A stretch of DNA of 64,000 bases from Acidobacteria bacterium Ga0077551 (GTDB lineage Bacteria; Pseudomonadota; Alphaproteobacteria; Caulobacterales; Hyphomonadaceae), in contig LNFC01000014.1 of NCBI GenBank assembly GCA_001464545.1, forward strand, positions 124,001 to 188,000. Direction: 5' to 3'. Below the pieces are notes generated by a model that did no database searches, was not told the DNA's origin, and saw only the letters and a list, made by a program, of their open reading frames with translations. The position numbers were made by a program, and so were the translations under genes. Shown here piece after piece: positions 25,784 to 34,100 of the stretch (positions are counted from its first letter, which is position 1; each line of letters starts with the position of its first letter).

Positions 25784-26234
25784 GCACACTGAAGCGTTTT
25801 TGCGCTTCAACCAGAAATGCATTCAGGATGCGATCCGTCGCAAGGTCATGGTTGGCGGCGGCGAGGAAGCCGATCACCGGGTTGCGGAACTCGTAATCGA
25901 TCTCGAGCGTAATGTCGGTCGCGCCGCCGACCGTTTCAAATATGCGCCATTCGGCAAACAGCTTGCGGAACGGGCCGCGCACAAGGGAGGCCGTCACGCG
26001 TTTCGCCGGTTCGTCCGCCACGACCTGCGTGGTGAAGCGCTCGGTGAAGCCCTTGAAGCCGACGATCGCTTCGCCCTGGCATTCGGTGACGCCCGGCTGG
26101 ACGTCGCGCTGGCCGGAGACGCGCATCGCCGTAATCCAGCGGATGAAGTCCGGATACTTTGCGATGTCGGACACCAGCTGGAAACAGTCCGCCGGGCCAT
26201 AGGGCACGCGGATGGATTTGGAAAAACGCGGCAT
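25761..26234 (-). CDS. COQ10/RatA-type START-domain protein (ubiquinone-binding)
   Basis: A 157-residue polyketide cyclase/START-like protein of the COQ10/RatA family. Start sequence RFSKSIRVPYGPADCFQLVSDIAKYPDFIRW and the later ITLEIDYEFRNPVIGFLA are typical. Bacterial members are thought to bind ubiquinone and support its transport or use in respiration; in some bacteria RatA was proposed to act on ribosomes. It follows lipA by three bases, so the two form an operon. Confidence 0.88.
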   Translation of the reverse strand: MPRFSKSIRVPYGPADCFQLVSDIAKYPDFIRWITAMRVSGQRDVQPGVTECQGEAIVGFKGFTERFTTQVVADEPAKRVTASLVRGPFRKLFAEWRIFETVGGATDITLEIDYEFRNPVIGFLAAANHDLATDRILNAFLVEAQKRFSVPTASAPE

Positions 26235-26237
26235 GCC

Positions 26238-27206
26238 CTACTTGCGCGCCGCGAGTTGCGCTTCGCGCGCGGCGCGCAGCTTCGCAAAGTCTTCTCCGGC
26301 ATGGTGGCTGGAGCGCGTCAGCGGACTTGCCGAGACCATCAGGAAGCCTTTCGATCGCGCGATCTCTTCGTACGACCGGAACTCATCAGGCGTGACGAAC
26401 CGGTCGATGGCGGCATGTTTTCGCGTCGGCTGCAAGTATTGGCCGATGGTGATGAAATCGACACCGGCGGAGCGCATGTCGTCCATCACCTGCATGACTT
26501 CTTCCTTCGTCTCGCCGAGGCCGACCATCAGGCCGGACTTGGTGAACTGCGACGGGTCGCGGTCCTTCACTTTCTGCAGCAGGCGGAGGGAATGGAAATA
26601 GCGCGCGCCCGGACGGATCGTCAGATAGAGGCGCGGCACGGTTTCGAGGTTGTGGTTGAACACATCCGGCTTCGCATCGATCACCCGGTTCTCCCAGCCG
26701 TCCTTGCGCAGGAAGTCCGGCGTCAGGATTTCGATCGTGGCGCCGGGGGCGCGCTCGCGGATGGACTGGATCGTGTGGACGAAGTGCATCGCGCCGCCGT
26801 CTTCGAGGTCGTCGCGGTCCACCGAGGTGATGACGACATGGCTAAGGCCCATCTCGGCCACGGCCTCGCCCACACGGCGGGGCTCGTCGCTGTCAACGCC
26901 CGGTTTGGGCTTGCCCGTCGCGACGTTGCAGAAGGAGCAGGCGCGGGTGCACACGTCGCCGAGAATCATCATCGTCGCGTGTTTCTTGTCCCAGCATTCG
27001 CCGATGTTGGGGCAGCCTGCCTCCTCGCAGACGGTCACAAGGCCCTTCGACTTCACGATGGCGCGCGTGTCGGCATAGCCCTGCGACGTGGGTGCCTTGA
27101 CGCGAATCCAGTCGGGTTTTCGCATCAAGGGTGTATCCGGCCGCCCCTGTTTCTCAGGGTGGCGCGGTCGGGGCGGGTTGGATTTCAAGTCGATGAGGTT
27201 TGCCAT
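26238..27206 (-). CDS. lipA: lipoyl synthase LipA
   Basis: A radical-SAM enzyme that inserts two sulfurs into octanoyl groups on E2 and H proteins to make lipoate. The 322-residue protein has the auxiliary cluster motif [13 protein letters not shown], the radical-SAM motif CTRACSFC, and the C-terminal RSSHHAGE containing the Ser ligand of the auxiliary cluster. Length is normal. It is divergent from the acyl-CoA/ACP synthetase gene, and the COQ10-like gene is just downstream. Confidence 0.97.
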   Translation of the reverse strand: MANLIDLKSNPPRPRHPEKQGRPDTPLMRKPDWIRVKAPTSQGYADTRAIVKSKGLVTVCEEAGCPNIGECWDKKHATMMILGDVCTRACSFCNVATGKPKPGVDSDEPRRVGEAVAEMGLSHVVITSVDRDDLEDGGAMHFVHTIQSIRERAPGATIEILTPDFLRKDGWENRVIDAKPDVFNHNLETVPRLYLTIRPGARYFHSLRLLQKVKDRDPSQFTKSGLMVGLGETKEEVMQVMDDMRSAGVDFITIGQYLQPTRKHAAIDRFVTPDEFRSYEEIARSKGFLMVSASPLTRSSHHAGEDFAKLRAAREAQLAARK

Positions 27207-27270
27207 TGGAAGCTAAAATGGCGCCCGGCGCGCGATTCAGCAAGCGTGACATAGCGCAGGCTGCATATGC

Positions 27271-27282
27271 AGACTTGCAATA
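27271..27282. promoter_or_regulatory. 12-bp palindrome in the lipA/acyl-synthetase divergent region
   Basis: CTGCATATGCAG is a perfect palindrome midway between the divergent starts of lipA (27206) and the AMP-ligase (27358). Nearby TTGC repeats (27286-27295) give the region further symmetry. Position suits an operator or promoter shared by the two genes; no regulator can be named. Confidence 0.35.
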
Positions 27283-27357
27283 TCGCTTGCTTGCATGACG
27301 CTAGATGACAGAATGTTACACAAAACAACGGGACGAAACGAGTCAGGGACCTACCCG

Positions 27358-28944
27358 ATGCAGCAATCGCTCCAGCCGCTTGTGCCGGCTCCACTGGTCT
27401 ATCGGCCAGAACGCACCCGCTCCAACCTGTTTACCGGCCTCCTGCGCGCCGCGCGGGAATTCGGCCCGGACAAGCCCGTCCTCGTCGACGGGGATGAGCG
27501 CATCCTCACCTACAAGGAAATCATCCGGGCGGCGTTCGGCCTCGGCTCGGCCCTCAAGAAGGGTACGAAGCGGGGCGAATCAGTCGGCGTGATGCTGCCG
27601 ACCGGGGCGGGCGCGGTGATCGGCTTTTTCGCGCTGACGGCCTATGGCCGCGTGCCCGCGATGCTGAACTTCACGGCCGGATCGAAAAACCTCAAGGCCG
27701 CGATGCGCGCCGCGAAAGTGAAACGGCTGATCACGGCGCACAAGTTTGTCGAACTGGGCGGGCTGGAAGACCTGATCTCGGAACTCTCGAAATCGGTCGA
27801 GATCATCTACCTGGAAGACGTGCGCGAAAAACTGTCGATCGGCGACAAGCTCTCGGCGATCGCCGGGCCGATACTGCCGACCTTTGTCGGCGCTGCGCTG
27901 AGCCACAAGCAGCCCGGCGTGATCCTGTTTACCTCAGGCACGGAGGGCGAGCCGAAGGGCGTGGTGCTCAGCCATGAGAACGTTATGGCGAACGTTGAAC
28001 AGGTGCGCGCGCATATCGGGCTTAGTCCGGATACGGACATCGTGTTCAATCCGCTGCCGACTTTTCACTGCTTCGGCCTGACGGTCGGCGCGCTGTTGCC
28101 GCTGATCGCCGGTATCAAGGTGATCTTCCACCCGTCTCCGCTGCAGCCGAAGGAAATCGTCCGGCGGATCCGCGAGAGCGGCGCGACGATCCTGCTGGCC
28201 ACCGACACCTTCATCTCGCAATACGCCCGCACCGGCGCGGATGGTGACATGGATTCGATCCGCCTCGCCGTCTGCGGCGCCGAGCGGGTGAAGGACGAGA
28301 CGCGCGACTATGTGCGCCGCAAGTTCAACATCGAGATTCTCGAGGGCTATGGCGCGACCGAGGCCTCGCCCGTAGTCGCGGCGAACCAGTGGGAGAATAA
28401 CCGTCCGGGTACGGTCGGCCGGCTGATGGCGGGGATGGAGTCGAAACTCGTGCCGGTAGAGGGCATGCCGGAAGGCGGGCGCCTGCACATCCGCGGGCCG
28501 AACATCATGATGGGCTATCTCCGCCCGTCCAATCCCGGTGTCATCGAGAAGCTGTACGATGGCTGGCATGATACCGGTGATATCGTCGACATCGATGCCG
28601 AAGGGTTCATCAGGATCCTTGGCCGGGTGAAGCGCTTTGCAAAAATTGGCGGCGAGATGGTATCGCTGGCGGTTGTGGAGAACTGCGCCGCAGCCGTCTG
28701 GCCAGATCATATGCATGCAGCCGTCACCCTGCCCGACCCAAAGAAGGGCGAGCAGGTCGTGCTGCTCAGCGAGGCGCCGGAAGCCTCACGCGGGCCCATC
28801 CTCACCTGGGCGCAAAGCCACGGTGTGCCGGAAATCTCAGTACCCAGACGGGTGTTCAAAGTGGGCCAGATCCCGGTGCTGGGCACGGGCAAGGTCGACT
28901 ATGGCGCGGTCCGCATGGAGGCCGAGCGCTTGATGAACGACTAG
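27358..28944 (+). CDS. acyl-CoA/acyl-ACP synthetase (AMP-binding, Aas-like)
   Basis: An adenylate-forming ligase of 528 residues that activates fatty acids as acyl-AMP. The P-loop-like motif is LFTSGTEGEPKGV, the adenine-binding motif is EGYGATEASPVV, and the hinge region is WHDTGDIVDIDAEGFIRILGRVKRF, followed by a C-terminal catalytic Lys region (GTGKVDY). The match is closest to the ligase half of Aas (2-acyl-glycerophosphoethanolamine cycle). The ATG at 27358 has AGGGA eight bases upstream, better than the ATG at 27295. Its stop codon lies inside a palindromic element shared with phaZ. It may feed acyl groups to lipid repair or PHA metabolism. Confidence 0.85.
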   Translation: MQQSLQPLVPAPLVYRPERTRSNLFTGLLRAAREFGPDKPVLVDGDERILTYKEIIRAAFGLGSALKKGTKRGESVGVMLPTGAGAVIGFFALTAYGRVPAMLNFTAGSKNLKAAMRAAKVKRLITAHKFVELGGLEDLISELSKSVEIIYLEDVREKLSIGDKLSAIAGPILPTFVGAALSHKQPGVILFTSGTEGEPKGVVLSHENVMANVEQVRAHIGLSPDTDIVFNPLPTFHCFGLTVGALLPLIAGIKVIFHPSPLQPKEIVRRIRESGATILLATDTFISQYARTGADGDMDSIRLAVCGAERVKDETRDYVRRKFNIEILEGYGATEASPVVAANQWENNRPGTVGRLMAGMESKLVPVEGMPEGGRLHIRGPNIMMGYLRPSNPGVIEKLYDGWHDTGDIVDIDAEGFIRILGRVKRFAKIGGEMVSLAVVENCAAAVWPDHMHAAVTLPDPKKGEQVVLLSEAPEASRGPILTWAQSHGVPEISVPRRVFKVGQIPVLGTGKVDYGAVRMEAERLMND

Positions 28945-29047
28945 AGCAAGGCGCGACCTGATGGAATCAGATCGCTTGCTCTAGTTTTTCGATTTCTCGT
29001 TAATTCTTCCGCTCAACCGGCATCCACTTGAGCGGAATTTGCTCTAG
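28941..29047. repeat. 107-bp palindromic intergenic element carrying the stops of both flanking genes
   Basis: The element begins CTAGAGCAA and ends with its reverse complement TTGCTCTAG. Inside are one hairpin (28941-28984, stems CTAGAGCAA and CTGAT/ATCAG) followed by TTTTT, and a second perfect hairpin (TTCCGCTCAA 29007-29016 with TTGAGCGGAA 29028-29037). The TAG of the acyl synthetase (28942-28944) and the TAG of phaZ (29044-29046, minus) both lie in its terminal repeats. It looks like a mobile-type intergenic mosaic repeat common in Alphaproteobacteria, working here as a two-way terminator. Confidence 0.8.
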
Positions 29048-29883
29048 GCCGCTTTCGCGGCGCGCAGCGCCGGGCCGCAGAGAAAGCCGTTAATCACGTC
29101 TGCCGTCTCGGCGGCGCGGGTGACCAGGAACAGGTGGCCGCCCCCTTCAACCACATGCAGGCGCGCATCCGGCAGGGCCCAGCTGAGGATCTGGCCGTTG
29201 ACCAGCGGCACGATCGTATCCTTGTCGCCCATCATCACCAGCGTCGGCATCTTCAGGAAACGGATGAACGGCAGGCTCGACCAGCCGGCGAAGGCAAGGA
29301 GCTGGTAGATGTAACCCTTCGGGTCCGGCGGCAGCAGGCCGTCGATGTGGCGGCCGGCAGATTCGTCCGCCATGTCGCCGTAGAGGGTCGCGAAATTCTC
29401 GCGCATGAATTCAGGATCGGTGTAGCGGCGCGTATCGACCATGCGCGACAGCGAAGCCGGGCGGCCGGGGATCATCGTCATGCCCGACGAGGTTGCGCAG
29501 AGGATCAGCCGGTTGACGCGGTTGCGGTACTGGAAGGCAAACTGCTGGGCGAGCGCCCCGCCCCAGGACACGCCCATGACATCGACCACGTCGAAGCCGA
29601 GGCGGTCGCTCAGCTTGCGGGCCCAGCGAGCGGCCATCCAGTGACGGTAGGGCCACTGGGTGACGGGGCTGAGGCCCACGCCGGGCACGTCGAAGGTCAG
29701 GATCTCGCGGTCTGGGAACATGTCGCCGAGCGCCAGTGTCAGTTCTAGGTTTGCGCCGATGCCGTTGAAGAAGACCAGCGGCAGGGCGTGGCTGCCGTCG
29801 GGTTTCTCCCAATACGCGGTCCGCAGCATGACGCCTTCGACGTCCTGCATGGTGATTTCCGGCATGCGCTTGTAGCTGGCCAT
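29044..29883 (-). CDS. phaZ: intracellular medium-chain PHA depolymerase PhaZ
   Basis: An alpha/beta hydrolase of 279 residues that degrades stored polyhydroxyalkanoate, close to pseudomonad PhaZ: FFNGIGANLELTLAL, FDVPGVGLSP, nucleophile Ser in GVSWGGALAQQFA, Asp in MGDKDTIVPL, and His in GGGHLFLVTRA. The start at 29883 (MASYKRM) lies 10 bases after the phaC stop, so phaC and phaZ form an operon. Its stop lies in the 107-bp palindromic element. The close match to pseudomonad motifs supports PhaZ over a general hydrolase. Confidence 0.88.
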   Translation of the reverse strand: MASYKRMPEITMQDVEGVMLRTAYWEKPDGSHALPLVFFNGIGANLELTLALGDMFPDREILTFDVPGVGLSPVTQWPYRHWMAARWARKLSDRLGFDVVDVMGVSWGGALAQQFAFQYRNRVNRLILCATSSGMTMIPGRPASLSRMVDTRRYTDPEFMRENFATLYGDMADESAGRHIDGLLPPDPKGYIYQLLAFAGWSSLPFIRFLKMPTLVMMGDKDTIVPLVNGQILSWALPDARLHVVEGGGHLFLVTRAAETADVINGFLCGPALRAAKAA

Positions 29884-29893
29884 TCGGCAGTCC

Positions 29894-31582
29894 TCAGTCG
29901 TTGAATACGTAACGGCCCGGGGCCGCATATTGCGCCGGGAAGGCGGTAGTGCCGACGCTCGCGGGAGCCGCCTTAAGCGGACCCGAGCGTTCCTTCAACC
30001 ATTCGCCCCAGCGCGGCCACCAGGAGCCGTTGTGCTCCTCTGCGCTCGCGGCCCATTCGTCGGGTGTCGGCTTCATCTGGGTACTGCGGAAATACTTGGC
30101 CTTGGGGTTGCCCGGCGGATTGATCAGTGACTGCAGGTGGCCGCTGGAGGAGAGTACGAACTCGACATTCTTCGAGCCGAGCAAGCCGGGTGTGCGGTAG
30201 CAGGCTTTCCAGGGGGTGATGTGGTCAGTGAGACCGGCCACCACAAAGGCATCCGCGGTGACTTTGGTCAGGTCGGCCATATGCCCGGCCACGTCGACCG
30301 TACCCGGATGATCGAAGGGCTGGTGCAGCGCGATGTCCAGATAATCCGAGTGCAGCTGCGCCGGGAGGTTCGTCGTGTCATTGTTCCAGAAGAGGACGTC
30401 ATACGGCGGCGGGTCTTCGCCCATCAGGTAGTTGTTGACGACATAGTTCCAGATCAGGTCGTTCGGGCGCATCCAGGCAAACATGCGGGCGAGGTCATCG
30501 CCTTTCAGGATGCCGCGGGCTTTCGACATCTTGCGTGCAATCTCGAGGCTGCCGTCGGACACGATCTGGCCGATGTCGCTGTCTTCCTTCTGCGGGTTCA
30601 GCACACAGACCATGAAGGTCAGCGCGTTGATGCGCTTGTCGCCAGCGGCAGCGAGCAGGCTCGCAAACGTCGCCGTGGTGATGCCGCCTGAGCAGGCGCC
30701 GGAAACGTTCAGCTTCGGCGACTTGGTGATCTTGCGCACCACATCGCTCGCCTGAATGAGGCTGTCGATGTAGTCTGACAGGCCCCAGCCGCGATGCTCC
30801 TTGGACGGATTGCGCCAGGAAATGACGAAGGTCTGCTGTTCCATCGCGAGGAGGAACTGCACCATCGACGTCATCGGCGTCAGGTCCATTGCATAGAACT
30901 TGTTGATCTGCGGCGGGATGATCAGGATCGGCGTCTTGTAGACCTTCTCCGTCGTCGGAGCATACTGGATCAGCTCCAGCATCTCGTTCTTCCAGACTAC
31001 GGCACCCTGCGAGACGGCGAGATTTCCGCCGACCTTGAACGGGCGCTTGTCGACCTGCGAGGGCAGGCCGCCATTCTTGGTCAGGTCGTCATAAAGGTTT
31101 TTCATGCCCTTCAGCAGCGACAGGCCGCCGGAATCGACGACGCGCTTGGTGGCGGCCGGGTTGCCGATCAGCGTGTTGGTCGGCGCGAGCGCATCGGTGA
31201 TCATGCCCATCACGAACTTGGCGCGGGCATGTTCCAGCTCGCTCATCTTGATTTCGCTCACCCACTCGTGGAGGTGTTCCTGGGTCGCGAGGAAGGCCTG
31301 CATGCCGCGCTTGTAGAACGGGTTGTGTTCCCAGGCCGGATCCTTGAACCGGCGATCCTTCTTGTCGGCTTCGCGTTTCGACTTGCCGAGCAGGATTTCG
31401 GTGTTCTCGGACATGATCTTTCGGGCCGCCTTGGCGGTCGTCACCGGATTGGTGACCGACGAGCGCAGCATCATGGCCACTGCGCCCAACAGTTCCTGCC
31501 GGTTAATGCCGCCCAGCAAAGGGTTAAGGGCCGTTGTGCTCTGCGCCGCGTTCTGGGCGATTTCGTCCTTAGGTGTGCTCAT
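29894..31582 (-). CDS. phaC: class II-type polyhydroxyalkanoate synthase PhaC
   Basis: Polymerises 3-hydroxyacyl-CoA into PHA on granules. The 562-residue length and pairing with phaZ fit class II (medium-chain) synthases. The lipase-like box with nucleophilic Cys is SGACSGG, the catalytic Asp is in GLTDHITPWKACY, the His is in SSSGHLQSLINPPGNPKA, and VISWRNPSKEHRGWGLSDYI is a strong family block. It is first in the phaC-phaZ operon and divergent from a TetR gene across a region with several palindromes. Confidence 0.93.
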   Translation of the reverse strand: MSTPKDEIAQNAAQSTTALNPLLGGINRQELLGAVAMMLRSSVTNPVTTAKAARKIMSENTEILLGKSKREADKKDRRFKDPAWEHNPFYKRGMQAFLATQEHLHEWVSEIKMSELEHARAKFVMGMITDALAPTNTLIGNPAATKRVVDSGGLSLLKGMKNLYDDLTKNGGLPSQVDKRPFKVGGNLAVSQGAVVWKNEMLELIQYAPTTEKVYKTPILIIPPQINKFYAMDLTPMTSMVQFLLAMEQQTFVISWRNPSKEHRGWGLSDYIDSLIQASDVVRKITKSPKLNVSGACSGGITTATFASLLAAAGDKRINALTFMVCVLNPQKEDSDIGQIVSDGSLEIARKMSKARGILKGDDLARMFAWMRPNDLIWNYVVNNYLMGEDPPPYDVLFWNNDTTNLPAQLHSDYLDIALHQPFDHPGTVDVAGHMADLTKVTADAFVVAGLTDHITPWKACYRTPGLLGSKNVEFVLSSSGHLQSLINPPGNPKAKYFRSTQMKPTPDEWAASAEEHNGSWWPRWGEWLKERSGPLKAAPASVGTTAFPAQYAAPGRYVFND

Positions 31583-31615
31583 TCCAGTCCCTCCCAGATG
31601 CCCGCCGGTCTCTCC

Positions 31616-31689
31616 TGGCAGGGGCCTGCCAATGGCCGGTCTAAACGCGTTCCCTTGCCATCTGGCAAAAAGACCGTGGTAAATTTACC
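31616..31689. promoter_or_regulatory. cluster of three palindromes between phaC and its TetR-family neighbour
   Basis: Within the 158-base divergent region are TGGCAGG-GG-CCTGCCA (31616-31631), TTGCCA-TC-TGGCAA (31655-31668) and GGTAAATTTACC (31678-31689). The last lies about 50 bases upstream of the TetR start, a usual place for an auto-operator. At least one is likely a binding site for the TetR protein; which one cannot be told from sequence alone. Confidence 0.5.
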
Positions 31690-31740
31690 CACAAAATTCG
31701 TTTCACAGTCAGATTTCGGTGTCAAACTGCCCGTGTGGCC

Positions 31741-32373
31741 ATGAAAACACGGGACCGTATACTTGAAGTCAGCCTACTTCTCTTCAACGAGGAAGGAGAA
31801 AGCGGGCTGTCGTCTGTCGATATTGCCAGTGCGCTCGAAATCAGCCCCGGTAATCTTTACTATCACTTCAAGGGCAAGGACGCGATCAACCGGGCCCTGT
31901 TTGACCGGTTCGAAGAAGAGATGCGCGTCATCCTGCGCGGCTCGAAGGGCGGCCTGGCGTCGATCGAGGACAACTGGGTCTACATCTACATCCTGCTGGA
32001 AGAGATCTACGACTTCCGCTTCTTCTACCGCGACCTGGCCGGCCTGCTGGCCCGCTATCCAGACCTTGCCATCCGTTTCCGCAGCCTCGTTGCCGCCAAA
32101 CGCCAGACGATTGCACGGATCCTCAGCGATCTGGAAAAGGCCGGACCGCTGACCATCGACAAGCGCCTCAGGGAGCCGCTGATCGACCAGATCATCACGA
32201 CACTGACCTTCTGGCTCGCCGGCGATGCCTTGACCAAAGAGGTCCATGACGGCCCTGCCCTCATCCACAAGACGGTGTTCCAGGTGATGTGCCTGATGGT
32301 GCCCTACATGGGCGAGACCGGTCCGGCAGCCCTGGGACAGATGATCCGGCATTTCGACGAGACGAAAGGATAA
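31741..32373 (+). CDS. TetR-family regulator, likely PHA cluster regulator (PhaD-like)
   Basis: A 210-residue TetR-type repressor. The N-terminal helix-turn-helix is clear (ILEVSLLLFNEEGESGLSSVDIASALEISPGNLYYHFKGKD, residues about 8-48), and the C-terminal ligand domain is all-helical. NLYYHFK is a standard recognition-helix ending. The ATG at 31741 is favoured; a GTG two codons earlier is possible, and neither has a clear Shine-Dalgarno site. Its position divergent from phaC and next to a phasin resembles PhaD of pseudomonads. Confidence 0.85.
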   Translation: MKTRDRILEVSLLLFNEEGESGLSSVDIASALEISPGNLYYHFKGKDAINRALFDRFEEEMRVILRGSKGGLASIEDNWVYIYILLEEIYDFRFFYRDLAGLLARYPDLAIRFRSLVAAKRQTIARILSDLEKAGPLTIDKRLREPLIDQIITTLTFWLAGDALTKEVHDGPALIHKTVFQVMCLMVPYMGETGPAALGQMIRHFDETKG

Positions 32374-32408
32374 GGGCGAGCCGGCGGGCCCGCCCTCGTC
32401 CGTATTCG

Positions 32409-33230
32409 TTACGCGGCGGCTTTCGCCAGTTTCGACCATTCGGCTTTCGCCACACGGCCACGGCCAGCGACTTTCGCGTCGAGCGCTTCCAGTTCCGCCT
32501 TCTTCAGGGCGGCCAGTTGCGCAAAGCGCGTCAGGCCTTCTGCGTTCAGTTTCTTGGCCAGCGCCGGGCCGATACCGGTGGCCTGCGTCAGGTCGTCAGC
32601 GCCTTCCGAAGCCGCGAACGCGGTTTTCACGGCCTTCGTGGTCTTGCGGGCAGCTTTCTTGGCGGCCTTGGCAACTTCTGCACCGGTCTCGCCGGCGACG
32701 GCTTCGATCTCGGCCGAGAGACGCGCCAGGCGTGCCTTCAGGTCGGAGTCCGCAACTTTCGCACGGGCCTTCGAGGTGACGCTGGCGACTTCGTCTTCCA
32801 GCTTGTCGATCTGGCGGGCGACTTTCTGGCGCACATCGGCAAGGCCTTTGACGCCGAGCAGGTCGCGCATCCGGTCAAGGCGCGCATCGAACTGGTCTCG
32901 GGCCTGCACCTGCATGTCGCGCACGGTCTCGATGGTTTTCGAAACGCGCTTCGAGGCGCCAGCCACGCGCTCATCGGCGGCCAGCTTGGCGCGGACATCG
33001 TGCTCGATTTCCGAACCGCGCTTCACGAGATCTTCGAAGACGTCAGCCGATTGCTTGTTTAACACGTTCGCGCCGGCAACAGCCGTATCGTAGGCTTTGC
33101 CATAGGCGCCAACGCCGGCGAGCCAGATCTTGTAGGCCATCTCGGTCGACTGGGCTTCGACTTTCTTGCCGACAGCCGCCGCCTTTGCGCGGGCTTTGGC
33201 CTGGGTGGATTTCACGGGTTTCTTCGCCAT
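32409..33230 (-). CDS. phasin-family granule protein with C-terminal helix-hairpin-helix domain
   Basis: A 273-residue Lys/Ala-rich protein. Residues about 24-110 are a phasin (PhaF/PhaI) domain: YKIWLAGVGAYGKAYDTA, NVLNKQSADVFEDLVKRG. A helical, charged middle (Arg/Lys-rich coiled coil) follows, then from about residue 215 a helix-hairpin-helix-type domain (DDLTQATGIGPALAKKL, GLTRFAQLAALKKAELEAL). Phasins coat PHA granules; PhaF-type proteins also bind DNA through a Lys/Ala-rich tail and help granules segregate. The HhH domain may serve a similar DNA-binding role here. A strong AAAGGAG site precedes the ATG. It is convergent with the TetR gene. Confidence 0.85.
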   Translation of the reverse strand: MAKKPVKSTQAKARAKAAAVGKKVEAQSTEMAYKIWLAGVGAYGKAYDTAVAGANVLNKQSADVFEDLVKRGSEIEHDVRAKLAADERVAGASKRVSKTIETVRDMQVQARDQFDARLDRMRDLLGVKGLADVRQKVARQIDKLEDEVASVTSKARAKVADSDLKARLARLSAEIEAVAGETGAEVAKAAKKAARKTTKAVKTAFAASEGADDLTQATGIGPALAKKLNAEGLTRFAQLAALKKAELEALDAKVAGRGRVAKAEWSKLAKAAA

Positions 33231-33377
33231 GGGGGCTCCTTTGCGGGGGAAGATGAGTTCATGCCGCCCGATCTAGGGAAAAAGTCTAGAAAGCGCATAC
33301 TAATCGCTGCCAAGCTTGAAATGACCTAGCGGAAGCGCACTATCCACCCGGGCAGTCACAACAGAGAGGAACCTCCC

Positions 33378-34067
33378 ATGAGCGCAGTGGACTACACGAT
33401 CGATGGCCAGACCTATGAAGGCTACTTCCTCACACCAGCCGGCAAGCCTGATGCGCCACTGGTTGTGATCTGCCACAACTGGGCTGGCGCCGGTGAAAAC
33501 GAGAAGCAGAAAGCCCGCATCATCGCCGAAGAGTTTGGCTATGCGGCCTTTGCCATCGACGTCTACGGAAAGGGCAAACGCGGCACGAACCAGGCCGAGT
33601 GCGAAAGCCTGATGTATCCGCTGGTCGGCGACCGCGCCGAATTGCAAAAGAGGCTTGCTGCCGGCATCGCGGCCGCGAAGGCCAAATCCGGTGCGACGAA
33701 AACCGCCGCCATCGGCTTCTGCTTCGGCGGCCTCTGCGTGCTGGACATGGCGCGCGCCGGCATGGACGTGCTCGGTGTCGCCTCGTTCCACGGCCTGTTC
33801 CGTCCTGCGGAGAATATCCCGGCGCCGAAGATCAAGGCGAAGGTGCTGATCGAGCATGGCTGGCGCGATCCAATGGCGACGCCGGAGGATGTGCTGGCCA
33901 TCGCGAAGGAGTTTGCGGGCAGCGACTGGCAGCTGCACGCGCACGGCCTTGCCACACATGCCTTCACGACCGTGGGCGCCACGGGTGACGCGACGCAGTA
34001 TCACGCCGATACCGACCGCCGCAGCTTCGCTTACCTGAAAGCCTTCCTGGCTGAAGTCTTCAGCTGA
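33378..34067 (+). CDS. dienelactone hydrolase family protein
   Basis: A 229-residue alpha/beta hydrolase of the DLH family, with nucleophilic Cys in GFCFGGLCVL (about residues 114-123), Asp in EHGWRDPMATP and His in HGLATHAFT, the complete Cys-Asp-His triad. Family members open dienelactone or related ester/lactone bonds; the substrate here is unknown. A GAGAGGAA site precedes the ATG. It is divergent from the phasin and convergent with phoB; a short GC hairpin (34080-34099) lies between it and phoB. Confidence 0.88.
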   Translation: MSAVDYTIDGQTYEGYFLTPAGKPDAPLVVICHNWAGAGENEKQKARIIAEEFGYAAFAIDVYGKGKRGTNQAECESLMYPLVGDRAELQKRLAAGIAAAKAKSGATKTAAIGFCFGGLCVLDMARAGMDVLGVASFHGLFRPAENIPAPKIKAKVLIEHGWRDPMATPEDVLAIAKEFAGSDWQLHAHGLATHAFTTVGATGDATQYHADTDRRSFAYLKAFLAEVFS

Positions 34068-34100
34068 TGGATCAATGGTGGGCGCTGCTTGCGGCGCCCG

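Noticed and set aside
34080..34099. GGGCGC/GCGCCC hairpin between the dienelactone hydrolase gene and phoB as terminator
   Set aside because: The stem is only six pairs and lacks a T run; it is mentioned in the hydrolase entry but not called.
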